NCBI RefSeq assembly: GCF_000247695.1
Contig: NW_004624751.1
Span: 21,453,159 to 21,517,158 of the forward strand
Reading direction: 5' to 3'
Length of the DNA stretch: 64,000 nt
Source of the DNA: Heterocephalus glaber
Taxonomy: Eukaryota > Chordata > Mammalia > Rodentia > Bathyergidae
How positions within the stretch are numbered: position 1 is the first letter of the stretch; each line of letters opens with the position of its first letter. A program made the translations under genes and the position numbers. Shown here piece by piece: positions 46,900-58,629 of this stretch. The notes below the pieces were generated by a model. It ran no database searches. It was not told the DNA's origin and saw nothing but the letters and a program-made list of their open reading frames with translations.

Positions 46900-49800
46900 A
46901 CAAGTAAACCTTTTTGGTTCCTATAACTGTATAAGAAATAGTCTTGTGCTTGTTATCCTAATATCAAGCAATTTGAAAGCTTGAAAATACTAGTAGAACC
47001 AGAGAGCCCAGATCTATGACTGCATATGCTTATACATATATATATGGAAATGCCAGAAACGTAAGTATTTGGGGATTTACATATGTTTCTAATTTAAGAA
47101 GATTATGGGGCATGAGTTGATACTATAGTTTCTCTCATAAAGATCATCTTTAAATGAAAAACATCAATGTTTCTGAGAACTAGATATATCTAAAATATTA
47201 TATGCTTGGGCTATTTAATCATGGACTATCAATTCTTTCAGTACATGAAGAATTACAGAGGGAAGTTGAAGCAATACCTCATTCATCTAAACATGCTGCT
47301 AGTAGCACAGGGAAAATGGGAATGCCTGTACCTTTATGTGCATACAAAATGAGATTTTGGTAATCTGAAATATTTTCCATAAAAACTTACGTTTGACTTA
47401 AAGCTGAAAGTAACAGGAATGATATTCATCTTCTGAATCAGGTTGCCAGATAAAATACAGAACACTTACGTGACAGCAAATAATTGCAAGAGTACATAAT
47501 ATTTGGTACATCCTTACACTAAGATCTCATTCACTGGATTTCTGAAATTCTAATTTAATTGGTGTCATGGGTCTTTATTGGCTAAATCTGGTAGCACTGT
47601 TTGAAGAGGTGAGCTGCTCCATGAATCTGTATCATAGTGATCTCACCATTCTCAGTTAACCTCATGAGGCAAACAGCTCTGCCTCTCTTGATTTCTGTGC
47701 ACCTTGGTATTTTGTCTCCCATTCTTCCTGACAGGGAAAGGGGAGATCACATATCCAGTCATCAGACCAACTATCTGTGCAATAATAGATATGTATTAAA
47801 CCACATGCTTGCCTAAAATTGCTTAGAATTCTTCAACCCAAACCATACTTCTATTAAAGAGGTCTAGAAATAAAAGTCCAGGTGTTTTGGAACAACTAAA
47901 ACACAACCTTCCTTTTAATGAGAGAATGGACCAAAACTCCTGGAAATTCCAGATTTGAATTCTATCTGCACGAATACATGTGGTCATGGTTACTGCTTAC
48001 ATCGTCTCGTTCTGACATTTCTTTGATTGTTTTTAAAGGAAACACCATCTCTATAAAGATAATGGAATCCAATTATTTCCACATAGATTAGTGTTCTCAA
48101 ACCTCTGTCTCAGACAGGTCATGAGATGGTGGTCTCAGATCAGCTTCTTGTTTGCATTAGTAAGAAAAAAGAGGGAAATGGTATGATTCTGCATAATTAG
48201 CAGCCTTAATTAAAAACAAGAGCAAGATATTAGTTGTAGTACTGGCTTGATAAACTCCTTAAGGCTAGCTCAGATTCTTCTGCCTTCTGATTAGATTGAA
48301 TGAATCTGGGAATATACACTTGCATTATCTCCATTAAGACATGATGCTTTCAGACCTCTTAATCAATTCACCCCTGGGAATCATTTTCAAGTCTGATGAT
48401 GAGGGGGAGAATGTAAATAACTGGTAAACAATACCAGTTTTATGGCTTCATATAATAAGCTTGTATTCAAGTTACTGTTAGAACTTGAAGGGGATCTGCA
48501 GATTCCTTACGTATGGATATGATGTAACATTCTTACACAAAGTAATTTGCAATTCTCACAGCCATTACATCTAAGAATTTTCATGGGAGATACATTATAA
48601 GTAGTTTTTTATATTTAAAACAAATAAAAACAATTGATTTGGCTTTTATTTAACTCTTCCTTGACAGAAGTACTCTATGATAGAACAAAAATAAAATTCA
48701 AATTATTCTTTCTTGACTGTTCCTTTCACTAAAACAGGAAGCTAAAATTATCCAGTTTTTGGACAATTGCAAGGTAATTGTACCACATGAAAGCTGTAGG
48801 GATTAAAGGAGTAATTTTTCTTCCTATAACTTTAATGTTGCATATATGTATTTTCTGGTATAAAAATCTATAAAAATAAGTGAGGATATCCTAATTTTGT
48901 GTACACAGTTATTCTCATGGTTTTGATGGACAGCTGACAAGTTGAAGAATAAATGAATGAATCTTATGAGTTATTTAGATGCAGTAACTTCCAGAAATGC
49001 TTTGAGATGCTTATAATAAAATCACAGAATTAGAAATTACATGAAGAACCAAAACAGAAATTAAATAAAGTAGTGTATTTGGGGGAAAGGAGGGAGTGGT
49101 AATCAGGTAAGGGCAATCAGGGGAATGATAAAGATGCCACATGGCTGTGGGACACTCAGTAGCGTGCTAAATGCAGCTCTCACTTGCCAATAACTTGTTG
49201 CTTTTTTTGCAAATAAGTTACAGAGTTTTCATTCCAAATGGAAAATGATACTCCAGTTTACCAGCAGAATCAAAATTTGTCTTTGCTTAGATGAAAAGGC
49301 AAATACCCATAGGTGGAAAAAAGAAAATGCTGCAGTGTTAGGAAGGATGTATTTATGTGTGCTCTTGACTTGAGCCTGGCATTTCCAAGCAACTTTTAAT
49401 ACTGGATCAGAACTAAAATCCCTGAGTGGCTTGGGGTTCTTAAGTCTGCTCTCTCCTAAGCCTCTCTAATACAGTGCTCTTCTAACATGTGGAGCACCAA
49501 TCATGTATGATAAAACAATACTTCTCTTACTGTATTACTCGGAGATTTTCTTTTCTATTTTTATTCATTTAAAAAATTCTGACCAAAACCACTAATTAAT
49601 TTTGAGCCACTAATTAATGAAGAAGCACAATTTGAATAGTCACTGTGCTAGTGAGCTAACTTCTTAAAATTCAAGAAATGGTAAAATATAATGCACATAT
49701 ATAGATAGTATGTGATAAATCTAAGTCTGTATACATCCACAATGATTATGTCATATCAAAATGGATATGTCAAGTTTTACAGACCTAGTAATGACTTGCT

Positions 49801-49980
49801 TAAACTTATGAGAAATCTCAAAATGTGTTATCTCTTATTAATGCAGTTGAGTTAAACTCATTAAATGCTGAAGTGATTGTAGCTTTATCTGTTTCATAGG
49901 GTGTAGCTTGTCTCTTAACACAAAGGTATTTTAACTAACCTAAATAAACAACCTAGGTGATCATTATGGATTTTTATTAC
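46900..49980. other. Unique AT-rich sequence, possible conserved noncoding blocks
   Basis: No gene or clear repeat in about 3 kb. The segments 48150-48500 and 49090-49320 have the mixed, TAAT-containing texture of conserved noncoding DNA. A small direct repeat CACTAATTAAT lies at 49588-49618. Confidence 0.3.
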
Positions 49981-50011
49981 CTCAGTTTCTCCTACTCTGG
50001 TAGGCTTTCCT

Positions 50012-50352
50012 CAGGTAGTCAGTGTATGCTGGGAGCACCGCGCTGTAGATGCACTGTAGACGTGCCTTCCTTCCTGTCCATTCCCCATAAAACCATCAAA
50101 GCATGATGTTCTGCAGACTTTAGCTGCTCTCCCGGTTCTGGTTACAGACCAGCCCCTTTTACATCCCCCTGCACTTTCCTTATCTCTACACTATAAATAA
50201 ACACACTGCAGTTGCCAGCCAGAGCTTTTCTCCCATCAGGAGGAGAAGCCTCCACCTAGCCTCAGCTTTTGTATCTCTTTGTCTTTTCTTCATTCCCCAC
50301 TGTTCTCCCTCCAAGGACCCTTCAGCCACACAGGCCGAGGCACAGGTAGTCA
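50012..50352. mobile_element. Putative solo LTR (ERVK-like) flanked by direct repeats
   Basis: CAGGTAGTCA occurs at 50012-50021 and again at 50343-50352. Between them lies a GC-richer ~320-bp unit that can be bounded as TGTATGCTGGGAGC...GGCACA, that is, with TG...CA ends. It contains a TATA-type CTATAAATAAAC at 50191-50202 and a pyrimidine-rich CTCTTTGTCTTTTCTTC segment like an LTR U5. The left direct repeat is offset by one base from the presumed LTR start. No gag/pol sequence flanks it. The class assignment is tentative; orientation + is suggested by the TATA and U5 order. Confidence 0.55.
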
Positions 50353-50644
50353 AGCACGTGGGTGAGTCATTTGTACATGTCTACTTATTATTCTAGCACA
50401 CAATGTTATTTAGATATGATTTAAATACTATGTGATAATTACCTTTTGTTATTGGTATATTTTTCCAAAGGAAGTATTTGAACCTAAAATCACCCAGTTA
50501 GATTTCTCTTTACATCTGCATTCTACTTGCTGATTTCATTTTTCTCTCTGACACCACAAAAGAAATGCCAATTCTCTTAGATTAAGTTATTAGCCCACAC
50601 TCACCCAATAATGTTAGCTTTTCCCCTGTTTCCATTTATAATAA

Positions 50645-50970
50645 TTGAAAGAGTCTTCTTCACAAAGCTCCAGGAAAGGCCTCCAAAAGTGGCAGAGATT
50701 AAACTGAGACAGGCAACAGGAAGCAGACAGCGTCCGTGAAGGGCATTCCTAAAAGAGTGAAACTTGCAAGAAGGAGGGCAAAGTTATTGGGAATAGCTAA
50801 AGCAGGATGTCAGGCTGAAGAACTAAAGAAAGTAATGCTCCAAGTAAAGGTAATGGCCAGATCAAACATTTATTATTTATTCATAGAGGGGGGAAATCTT
50901 GTAATTTTCCCATGCAGAAGAGTGACATGATTAAATTTTCATTTTGGAAAGATCACTTTGACAAAAATGT
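50645..50970 (-). repeat. L2 LINE fragment, reverse
   Basis: Ends with CAGAAGAGTGACATGATTAA and TTTGGAAAGATCACTTTGAC, the reverse complement of the L2 'gtcagagtgatc...catgtcactc' block. Upstream fits are looser. Confidence 0.6.
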
Positions 50971-51955
50971 AGAAAATGGATTGAGACACAAGGCTGAGAA
51001 GTCACTTACCAGGCCATGGAAATAACCCAGAAGAGAGATGACAAGGCCTTGATTCAGATTATGGTATAAATTGAAGAGGAGGGAATACTTCTTGACTCAT
51101 TTTATGAGTCTGGCATTACTCTGAAACCAAAGCCAGATAAGGCTACTACAAGAAAATAAAATTACAGGAACATACCCCTGATAAACATAGATGTAAAATC
51201 CTCATTATAATACTAGCAAACAAAATTCAATAGTACATTGAAAGATCATTCACCATGATCAAGTGGGATTTAACTCAGGATAGCTCAGGATATACAAATC
51301 TGCAGATGTGATACATCATATTGACAGAACGAAGGACAAACACTATATGATCATCTTAATAGACAAAGAAACACGTTTGACAAAATCCAAGATCATTTCA
51401 TGATAAAAAAAACTCTCAACAAATCTAGATATAGAAGGAATGTATCACAACATATAAGGCTATACATGACAAGCCCACAAATTAATCACATTCAACTACG
51501 AAATGCTAGAATCTTTTCCTTTAAGATCTGGAACAAGAAAGGATAAGAACCATCATCAGTTCTTTTCAATATAGTATTGAAAGTTCTAGATACAATAATT
51601 AAGCAAGAGAAAGAAATAAAAAGGATACAAACCAGAAAGAAAAAAGTAAAATTGTGTATCTTTGCAGATGATATGATCTTATAATGTAGAAATCCCAAAG
51701 AATCAGGCAAAAAAATATTAAGATTAATAAGTGAATTTAGTAAAGTTGGGGAATATAAAACCAACCAACAAAACCCAGTAGCATTATTATACAATAATGA
51801 TGAACTTCCCCTAACCCCATATCCAGAAGACAATCCTATTTACTAGGATTTAATAAAAATTGATGCTACTAAAATGGTTAGAATGCTAGTAAAGTACTTA
51901 GAATACTTACAATAAGTTTAGTTAAGGAAGTGAAAGATAAAATTGTAAGACACTG

Positions 51956-52042
51956 GGGCCGGGGATTTAGCTCAGTGGTTCCGGTTCCTTCCTCACAAGT
52001 GCAAGGTCCTGACTTCGATCCCCGGTACCAAAAAAAAAAAAA
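51956..52042 (+). repeat. ID-type SINE with 17-bp target-site duplication
   Basis: The body 51956-52029 has an A box (TAGCTCAGTGG) and a B box (CTTCGATCCC), with a pure A tail. AAAATTGTAAGACACTG at 51939-51955 is repeated exactly at 52041-52057, a perfect target duplication showing recent L1-mediated insertion. GATTTAG subfamily. Confidence 0.95.
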
Positions 52043-52090
52043 AATTGTAAGACACTGATAAGTAAGTTGAAGAATGTTGTTAAAATGCCC

Positions 52091-52144
52091 TAGGGTTTCA
52101 ATGTAATGTTTATTAAATGACTTAGGGTTTCAATGTAATGTTTA
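52091..52144. repeat. Short tandem duplication inside L1
   Basis: TAGGGTTTCAATGTAATG is repeated with a period of 32 bp (starts at 52091 and 52123). Confidence 0.85.
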
Positions 52145-52679
52145 TCAAAAATTCCAAAGCCATTTTCACAGCAGTAGAAAATAATCCTAAAATTCATAAG
52201 GAAAAACAAAATATAAATAATCAAAGCAATCTTAAGCGCAAAGAACAAAGCTAGTGACACCACACTCTCTGATTTCAAAATCCATGACAAAGCTATAACA
52301 ATGAAAATAGCATGATACTGGCAACAAAACAGAGATGTAGCCAATGAAACAAAACAGATGCTTCCAGTAAATCAAACTTCTGTAAAGGAATCAAGAATAC
52401 ATAATGGAGAAAGAAAAGTCTGTTCAATTAATTGTGTTGGGAAAACCAAATAGTCATATGCAAAAAAATGAATTTGGATCTTATGGCACATCATATACTA
52501 AAATTAATTCAAATTTGATTAAAACTAAATGTAAAACCTGACGTTAAAAAACTACTAGAGGAAAACAGGGAAAGATCATCATGATATTACCCTCTGTCAT
52601 GAATTTTTAGATGTGACCCAAAGGCACAGAAGAGAAAAGCAAGGAGGTAAATAAGGTTGCATCAAACTATAAAGCTTCT

Positions 52680-53052
52680 CTCTAAGTTACTTTCCTTGTT
52701 GCTGACACAATATCGACAATCATGATTTAAAGGAGGAAGGCTTTATTTTGTATTATAACTTGTAGAGGTTTCAGTCCCTAGTCAGCTGGCTCCAAGGCAG
52801 GACAGAATGACACAAAGGCATGGTAGAGGAAAACTGCTCGTGACATGATGGACAGGAAGCAGAGAGACAAGGGAGGAGCTAGGGAGAAAGGTGAACCCTT
52901 CCAGGCCACACCCGCAGTGAGCACCCTCTACCACCAGACCCCACCTCCTCACAGCAAGTCAGCTGCAAGCCCCCATAATCCAATCACTTTCCAAAATCCT
53001 GCCTATGTGTTCATGAGGCTCTTGGGGGACATCTGGATACAAACCATAACAA
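52680..53052 (-). repeat. ERVL-MaLR solo LTR inserted in L1, with 5-bp target duplication
   Basis: The reverse LTR runs from TAAGTTACTTTCCTTGTTG to GGATACAAACCATAACAA. CTTCT at 52675-52679 and 53053-53057 is the 5-bp duplication expected for ERVL-class integration. Removing the LTR restores the L1 text around AAGCTTCT and ACACAGCAAAGG. The open frame at 52845-53099 is a by-product. Confidence 0.85.
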
Positions 53053-53254
53053 CTTCTACACAGCAAAGGAAACAATCAACAAGTGATGAGACAACCTAAA
53101 ATATAGGAGAAAATATTTTTAAACTATTCATGTGATATGAGGCTAATTTTCAAAATATATAAGGAACTCAAACAATTCAACAGCAAGAAAGTAAATAACC
53201 TGATTGAAAATTAGAAAAGTATCTGAATAGATATTTCTCAAAATAGGATATACA

Positions 53255-53356
53255 GGGCTGGGGATTTAGTTCAGTGGTTCAGGCGCCTGTCTCACAAGCT
53301 CAAGGTCCTGAGTTTGATCCCCGGCACCAAAAAACAAAAAAAACCAACAAAAAAAT
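53255..53356 (+). repeat. ID-type SINE with 15-bp target-site duplication
   Basis: Body 53255-53328 (GGGCTGGGGATTTAGTTCAG and GAGTTTGATCCCC), CAAAA-type tail. AAAATAGGATATACA at 53240-53254 is repeated with one mismatch at 53352-53366. Confidence 0.93.
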
Positions 53357-54125
53357 AGGAAATACAAATGACCAAGAGGTGTATAAAAAAATGCTCACCA
53401 TCACTTATTACCAGGGAATGCAAATCAATACCACAATGAGACATCATCTCATTCCAACTAGAATGACCATTATAAAAAAGAAGAAAGTTAACAAGTGTTG
53501 GCGAGGATGTGGAGAAAAAAGGGAACACTTGCACATGGTTGATGGTAATGTAAAATAATAAAAATTTCCATTATGGAAAACGGCACTGAGGTTCCTCAAA
53601 AACTTTAAAATAGAAACATGATATAATCCAGCAATCTCACAACTGAGTATATACCCACAGGAAATGAAACCTGTATGTTGAAGAGACATTGAGATTCCGT
53701 ATTCATTGCTGCCTTATTCATAATAGCCAAGATGATACGGAACCAATTTGTTTATCAACAGATGAATGGATAAAGAAAATTTGGTTTATATATACAATGG
53801 AATATTATTCAGCCTTATAAAAGAAGGAAATCGTTCTATGTCCAACAAAATGTACCAACCCAGAGGACATTGTGGAGGACACTATGAAATAGACTAGGCA
53901 TAGAAAGACAAATACTGCATGATTTCATTTGTATGTGGAATCTGAAAAAGTCAAAATCATAGAAGCAGAGAGAATGGTAATTCCCAGGAGCCTAGGAGGA
54001 TAGCGGCACAGATGCAGCTTAAGTGGCACAAGGCTCCAGTTAGTCAGATTCTGAGATGTTTTATGCAGCATGGTCACTATAGTAAATAATAAAGTAATAA
54101 TGCAATTCAAGAAATGTAAATTTGA

Positions 54126-54207
54126 GGGCTGGGGATTTAGCTTAGTGGTGCCGCTGCCTGCCTTGCAAATGCAAGGACTTGAGTTCGATCCCCAGTACCA
54201 AAAAAAA
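54126..54207 (+). repeat. ID-type SINE with short target-site duplication
   Basis: Body 54126-54199 with an A box (TTAGCTTAGTGG) and a B box (GAGTTCGATCCCC), then a tail of eight A. GTAAATTTGA at 54116-54125 matches GTAAACTTGA at 54208-54217 with one mismatch. Confidence 0.92.
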
Positions 54208-54237
54208 GTAAACTTGAATATTGCTAAGAGAATAGAC

Positions 54238-54402
54238 TTTTTTTTAAAACTGTATATCCTTTTATTGGTACATTTTAGGTGTACAATATAATGACATTCA
54301 TTGTTGGAAATTTGCATCTTTACATACTCTCTTGGTTCTTATTTTTCCCCCTTCCCCTGCCCTCCCTTCAACCTCTCCGTTCCTCCCTATTTACAGAGAG
54401 AT
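54238..54402 (-). repeat. Lineage-specific LINE-1 3' end (B-type) inserted in an older L1
   Basis: T-run, then TTTTATTGGTACATTTTAGG, TGTACAATATAATGACATTC, GGAAATTTGCATC and CTTGGTTCTTATTTTTCCCC. The old L1 resumes with AGAGAGATCTTAAATACTC at about 54396. It carries the B-type variant of the tail. Confidence 0.85.
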
Positions 54403-54789
54403 CTTAAATACTCTTATCACTTATAGAAGACAAATATATGAAGTAATGCACATGTTAATTTGCTGTATTATATGGTCACATATAAATTTATATCATGTAG
54501 TACACCATCAATATATGCAATTTGTGTCTTTTGTATTTCAATAAAGTTAGAAAAAACAAGAAGATGACAGTAGATTTGAAGGAAAGGATATGGACTCCCT
54601 AATGCAGGCTAAGTATCTGGGTCTTTTAGAAACTGTAGAAGCGATTTGGGTATGGGGGTTGAGACAGAGACAGAAAAGGGAAATTCTGGAGTGATTGATT
54701 ATTGCTTCTGTCCTGCTGACAATTGTAACATAAGGTTCAGTCTAGAGAGAAAGACGAATTCACATTTGAAATCCTGAGTTTGAGACTAA

Positions 54790-54980
54790 ATTCCCCTGGG
54801 AACTTATTTTGTGCTAGACACTTTGCTAAATATTTAAGCCATAGAACAACTTCAAATGACACAAAAGTAACTATTGTCATTCTCATTTTATATACCAGGA
54901 ATCTGAGGCTCAAAGAGTGAAGTTTTGGCCAAGGGTGTGGGCTGTCTGTCTGATCGCACACTTCTGTTCCAATCTTCATG
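54790..54980 (-). repeat. MIR SINE, reverse
   Basis: TTTTGTGCTAGACACTTTGC, then CATTTTATATACCAGGAATC, then TGAGGCTCAAAGAG, and a GGCCAAGG block occur in reverse MIR order. Confidence 0.78.
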
Positions 54981-55184
54981 CTGCACAGATCGGTGAAGCA
55001 GAGGCTCAAATCAGAGAGGCCCCAGTGGTACTCAAAGTTGTTGTTGTGGGTGAGGCTGTCAAATTAAACAAGTAGGAAGAAGAAACCCAAGAAAAAGCTG
55101 CAAGAAATGCAACATTTAATACACTGGCTACAAATTAGTGGTCCCCACTTGGCCCACGGACAGTTTGTTAAGCTAGCACAGCTT

Positions 55185-55805
55185 TTTTTTTTTAATTCTT
55201 TTATTGGTACATTGTAGGTATACAACACAATTACATTTCTCATTGGGGACTTGTACCTTTACATGATGCATCTTGGTTCTTATTTTTCCCCCTTCCCCTA
55301 CCCTCCCTGCAACCCCTCCAGTCCTCCCTATTTACAAAGATTTTGTTCCTATTTTTCCATTTTCTCATATTAATCCCATTCCCTTCTTTCCTTTCCTCGA
55401 CCCCTCCCACTTCCTTCCCCTTTGCCCCTTTTCTTCCTATTTCACATTACCTATTATACATTTAGTCCTTATTTACACTTTCAGTTTCTCACACCAGAGA
55501 AACTATTTGGTATTTATACATGTGTCCTTTTTAAAAAAAATTGGTGCATATCAGTGCTACAGAATAGTGAGATTCATGATGGTACACTGGAACCTGCATA
55601 TAGAATATTGTGATTATATTTGTCCCTCTTATCCCCCTATGCCTAATCCCTTCCTGTAGCACTACAAGATTACCTTCTAGTTTCTTGTCCTTTTCCTTTT
55701 GTTTTTGTTTGTTTGTTCACGTATAGATGTCTTATGTGAGAGAACGCATGTGATTGGTAGCTTTCTGAGACTGGCTTTATTTCACTTACCCTGGTATCAA
55801 TGCCT
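55185..55805 (-). repeat. Lineage-specific LINE-1 3' end, longer copy
   Basis: In reverse orientation: T-run, A-type tail (TTATTGGTACATTGTAGG), a pyrimidine-rich stretch 55285-55440 (a polypurine tract on the element's strand), a second monomer-like start near 55540 (ATTGGTGCATATCAGTG), then the older-style L1 3' UTR block (TGTGAGAGAACGCATGTGAT and GGCTTTATTTCACTTACC). The 128-codon open frame over the pyrimidine tract is not a gene. Confidence 0.8.
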
Positions 55806-55994
55806 TTTGGGGGAATAAGGCACAATCCCCACTCCCTCAGGTCCCCTTCACCCAGATAATTATCTGCAGCTCCTTCACACACATACATTCCCCGCCAGCC
55901 CCACAGCTACACTTGAACTGCAGTCCCTGAAAAACACATAATAGAAGAGAAATCCATGGGCAAAAGGGCAGAAAAATCAATAAAGATAAGTTTT

Positions 55995-56235
55995 AAAAAA
56001 GGAATACTAGGAGCATATGTTTGAAGAAAGAAGGAGAGACTTCCAGGAAAAGGGGATCATCCATCACATCAACTGAACATCCCAGATCAAGTAAGATGAG
56101 GACAGAAGAGTGTCTGCTGGATGTGGCAGCCTCACAGTCATGGATCATCTTCACAAGTGACATGGGGAGTTGACAGCAAAGTCAAATTATAGTGGAGTGG
56201 AGTGAAAGGGCCTTGAGGTCCAGGGATGGATGGTT
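55995..56235 (-). repeat. L2 LINE fragment, reverse
   Basis: AGTAAGATGAGGACAGAAGA, GATGTGGCAGCC and GTGGAGTGGAGTG fit the reverse of the upstream part of the L2 3' region, in line with the further L2 fragment downstream. Confidence 0.55.
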
Positions 56236-56365
56236 TAGTGACCCCTTTAAGGAAGTCTGGCTCTGCAAGGGAGGAAAGAGACTGTCAGGCAAATAAGGGA
56301 AAATGTATGGTCAGATGGGAGTTTTTGCTTTCAGACTGGGAAATACTTGAATATTTTCTCCTAAA

Positions 56366-56403
56366 CAGAAAAAGAGAAAAAAGAGAAAAAGAAGAAAAAG
56401 AAA
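56366..56403. repeat. (AAAAG)n purine tract
   Basis: A/G-only run on the plus strand. Confidence 0.85.
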
Positions 56404-56499
56404 CCACAGGGATGATCAGATGGGCATACAAGAGAGAGGAGACAGTGGGCTCAAAGCGGTTTTAGAAATGACACTGGCACCAGGGATTGCCTTAAAATT

Positions 56500-56985
56500 G
56501 AGGCATAGAAGCAGAATAACAGCAAGATCTCTGTTCTCATGGAGATTCCATTTGTTGGAAGAAGACACCTAATAAAAAAGGAGAATAGGCTTCATCAACA
56601 AGGTAATTTCAAACAGTGGGAGGATGAGTATGGAAGATCTCCTTTTCCACTTTTTTGTGTCACAGGGGGATTTTCTCACAGGTATTCAGAGGACTCTTCT
56701 ATGAGGGCTGACATTTGAGCTGAGACTTAAATGGAAACAACCAGCTGTCCATAGATGCTTTGGGGAAATGTCCTGGGCAGAATGAATACCAAGTGTCTCA
56801 TTAGCTGGGTGAGTGGACGTGAGTTCGGTGTGATTGGGAAATAGTAAAAGTTACAGTGACTCAAGAACTTCATGTGAGGAGAAATGAGGTCAGAGAAATA
56901 GTCAGGGGTTTAGGTCACTGCACCTTGTAGTCCCCAGTAAGAAGCTTGTATTTTATTTAAGGTGCAGTGGGCAGCCATGCATGAA
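56500..56985 (-). repeat. L2 LINE, reverse
   Basis: CTGACATTTGAGCTGAGAC, GTCCTGGGCAGAATGAATAC, GAAATGAGGTCAGAGAAATA and GAAGCTTGTATTTTATTTAA follow the reverse complement of L2 in order. It is probably one element with 55995-56235. Confidence 0.72.
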
Positions 56986-56999
56986 GTTCTCCTTGTCTA

Positions 57000-57990
57000 C
57001 TAGATGTCTTCATTCAATAAATAGAAACTCCATGAGGGAAATTTTGAGGTATTTGTTGAAGAAATGAGAAAGGGAACTGATTAAGAATGGATTAAGGATA
57101 AAACTGGAGATTTGGAAAGTTAAATATCTCAGTTCTTCCTTATGGGACAAATCTATAATTAATTAACTCATAAAGTGAAGGAGAGATGACAAGAAACTAG
57201 GAGGTAAACTTTTGGAGATCTGGAAGGGAGCCAGGGAAAAGGGAGAGAAAAGAGAAAGGGGGTAATTGTATTGAAAATGATCAGATATGTTAAATGTATA
57301 TACCAATTTCCAAAACAATCATCACCATTCTGTATACTAACATGCACTAATTTTAAAAAATGAATTTAAAATAATGTCTTCTCATTTCTTATTTATCTGA
57401 TTAAGGCAAATTATTTCTCTCTCCATGCTTCTAAAGTTTTTGTAGCAGAAAAATATTTGGATGAAGACCTCATTTCCCTTAATATGCAATCTCCCATTGA
57501 CTTAGAAATTAGGTGAATTCTGGTAAGTGATGAATTCTTTATTTGGAAGCAGATGAGGCAGATTGGCATGAGAACCTGGACCTGAATCAGAGCTAAGGCA
57601 GTCTGTGTAAAATCAAGACAAAGATAATACAGAGAAGCAGAGAGAAGATCCAAGAGCCAGAAAGACTTACAGAAGCCATAGGCATGGCACAAGAGAAAGG
57701 AAAAAGAAGATCCAGTGACCAGCAGCCAGAGGTGTGGGGAAGAACATAAATCCTCGAGATTTTTATCAGTTTCTTTCTGATGCAAACCTATGATTCCTTT
57801 TCCATAAGAAATCCTGAACCAAACCTGTAATGTTCATTACTACTGTGTGGAATGGTTTTGCTTTTACTTTGACGGAGAAGAACAGTGAGCCCCATTTTGA
57901 AATTAGCACATAGAAGACACTAGAGAAAGACAACCACATGTTAAAAACCTGCAAATGCCCAGAACTGCAAACATAACATAAAAACTAACC
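57000..57990. other. Unique sequence, nothing recognised
   Basis: A 124-codon minus-strand frame (57411-57785) has no recognised domain. No repeat is evident. Confidence 0.3.
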
Positions 57991-57999
57991 AGGGTGCAA

Positions 58000-58620
58000 A
58001 ATGTTAAAGTCAATTCCACAAAATATTTAATTTTGACTAAGGATCCTGTTGAATATTTAATCTTCCTTGCAGATAACAGATGTTAGGTCATTTCATAGCA
58101 CTCTTACAACTTGTATGACAGTCCTACAAACTCTGACAGCTGTAATTTTTTCATCACAGCTTTGGTTTTAAGCATTGCTGAGTCTAGCCCTGCTTAGTAA
58201 CATTGGCTACTGTTTTTCTAACTATTCCTTAATGAAAAATGACAAGGCACATAATAATGCCTTTCAAAAAGTGACGTTAGAGCAACTCCAGGCTCTTCTA
58301 GTTTACTTTGTCTCTATCAGGATTAAGTTAGCCCATGCAGATTTCTCACTTAAGTTGAATTCCCTGGCACCAGTAAATGCCACCCTGCTTATGTCTTACT
58401 ATGAGATTTTCCCCCTGGATCTTTGCTATAAGAGTGCTGCTCTATACTTCCCTTCTTTCTTGGGTCTCCATTTAGGCATTATGCCTAAAGTGGTCCATCA
58501 ATCAATGCTGGTAGAATTGATGAGCATACGAATAAATGATAAATAATGACCATTTTGACTCACCCAAGTGCTTATATGTTCAGCTGCATTGTTGAGGCAG
58601 CAAGGATATCTATGACTTAT
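58000..58620. promoter_or_regulatory. Candidate conserved noncoding element
   Basis: Unique, mixed-composition sequence with a CRE-like TGACGTTA at 58272-58279 and no repeat signature. The open frame 58175-58546 lacks a recognised domain. Called on texture only. Confidence 0.28.
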
Positions 58621-58629
58621 AGAAATATT

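Larger units (their letters stand above)
51050..54560 (+). repeat. Old LINE-1, 5'-truncated, interrupted by five later insertions
   Basis: Carries degenerate ORF2 reverse-transcriptase sequence, including the FADD catalytic motif encoded at 51661-51672 (FADDMIL, then a stop). The C-terminal region follows (CACCATCACTTATTACCAGG, GAATGCAAATCAATACCAC, GATGAATGGATAAAGAAAA, AATGGAATATTATTCAGCC), and then the 3' UTR, which ends near 54556 with ATTTCAATAAAGTTAG and a short A-tail. It is interrupted at 51956 (ID), 52680 (MaLR LTR), 53255 (ID), 54126 (ID) and about 54238 (young L1 tail, reverse). Stops and frameshifts abolish coding. A local 32-bp-period duplication lies at 52091-52144. Confidence 0.9.

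Noticed and set aside
51956..52029. Possible tRNA gene (A and B boxes present)
   Set aside because: The anticodon arm does not fold like a tRNA, the element ends in a poly-A tail and is flanked by a target duplication, so it is an ID SINE.
53274..53558. 94-codon open frame
   Set aside because: It starts inside an ID SINE and runs into degenerate L1 ORF2; not a gene.
55273..55659. 128-codon open frame rich in P, F and L
   Set aside because: It is the translation of the pyrimidine-rich tract of a LINE-1 3' UTR in reverse; a similar frame appears at 63745-63957 for the same reason.
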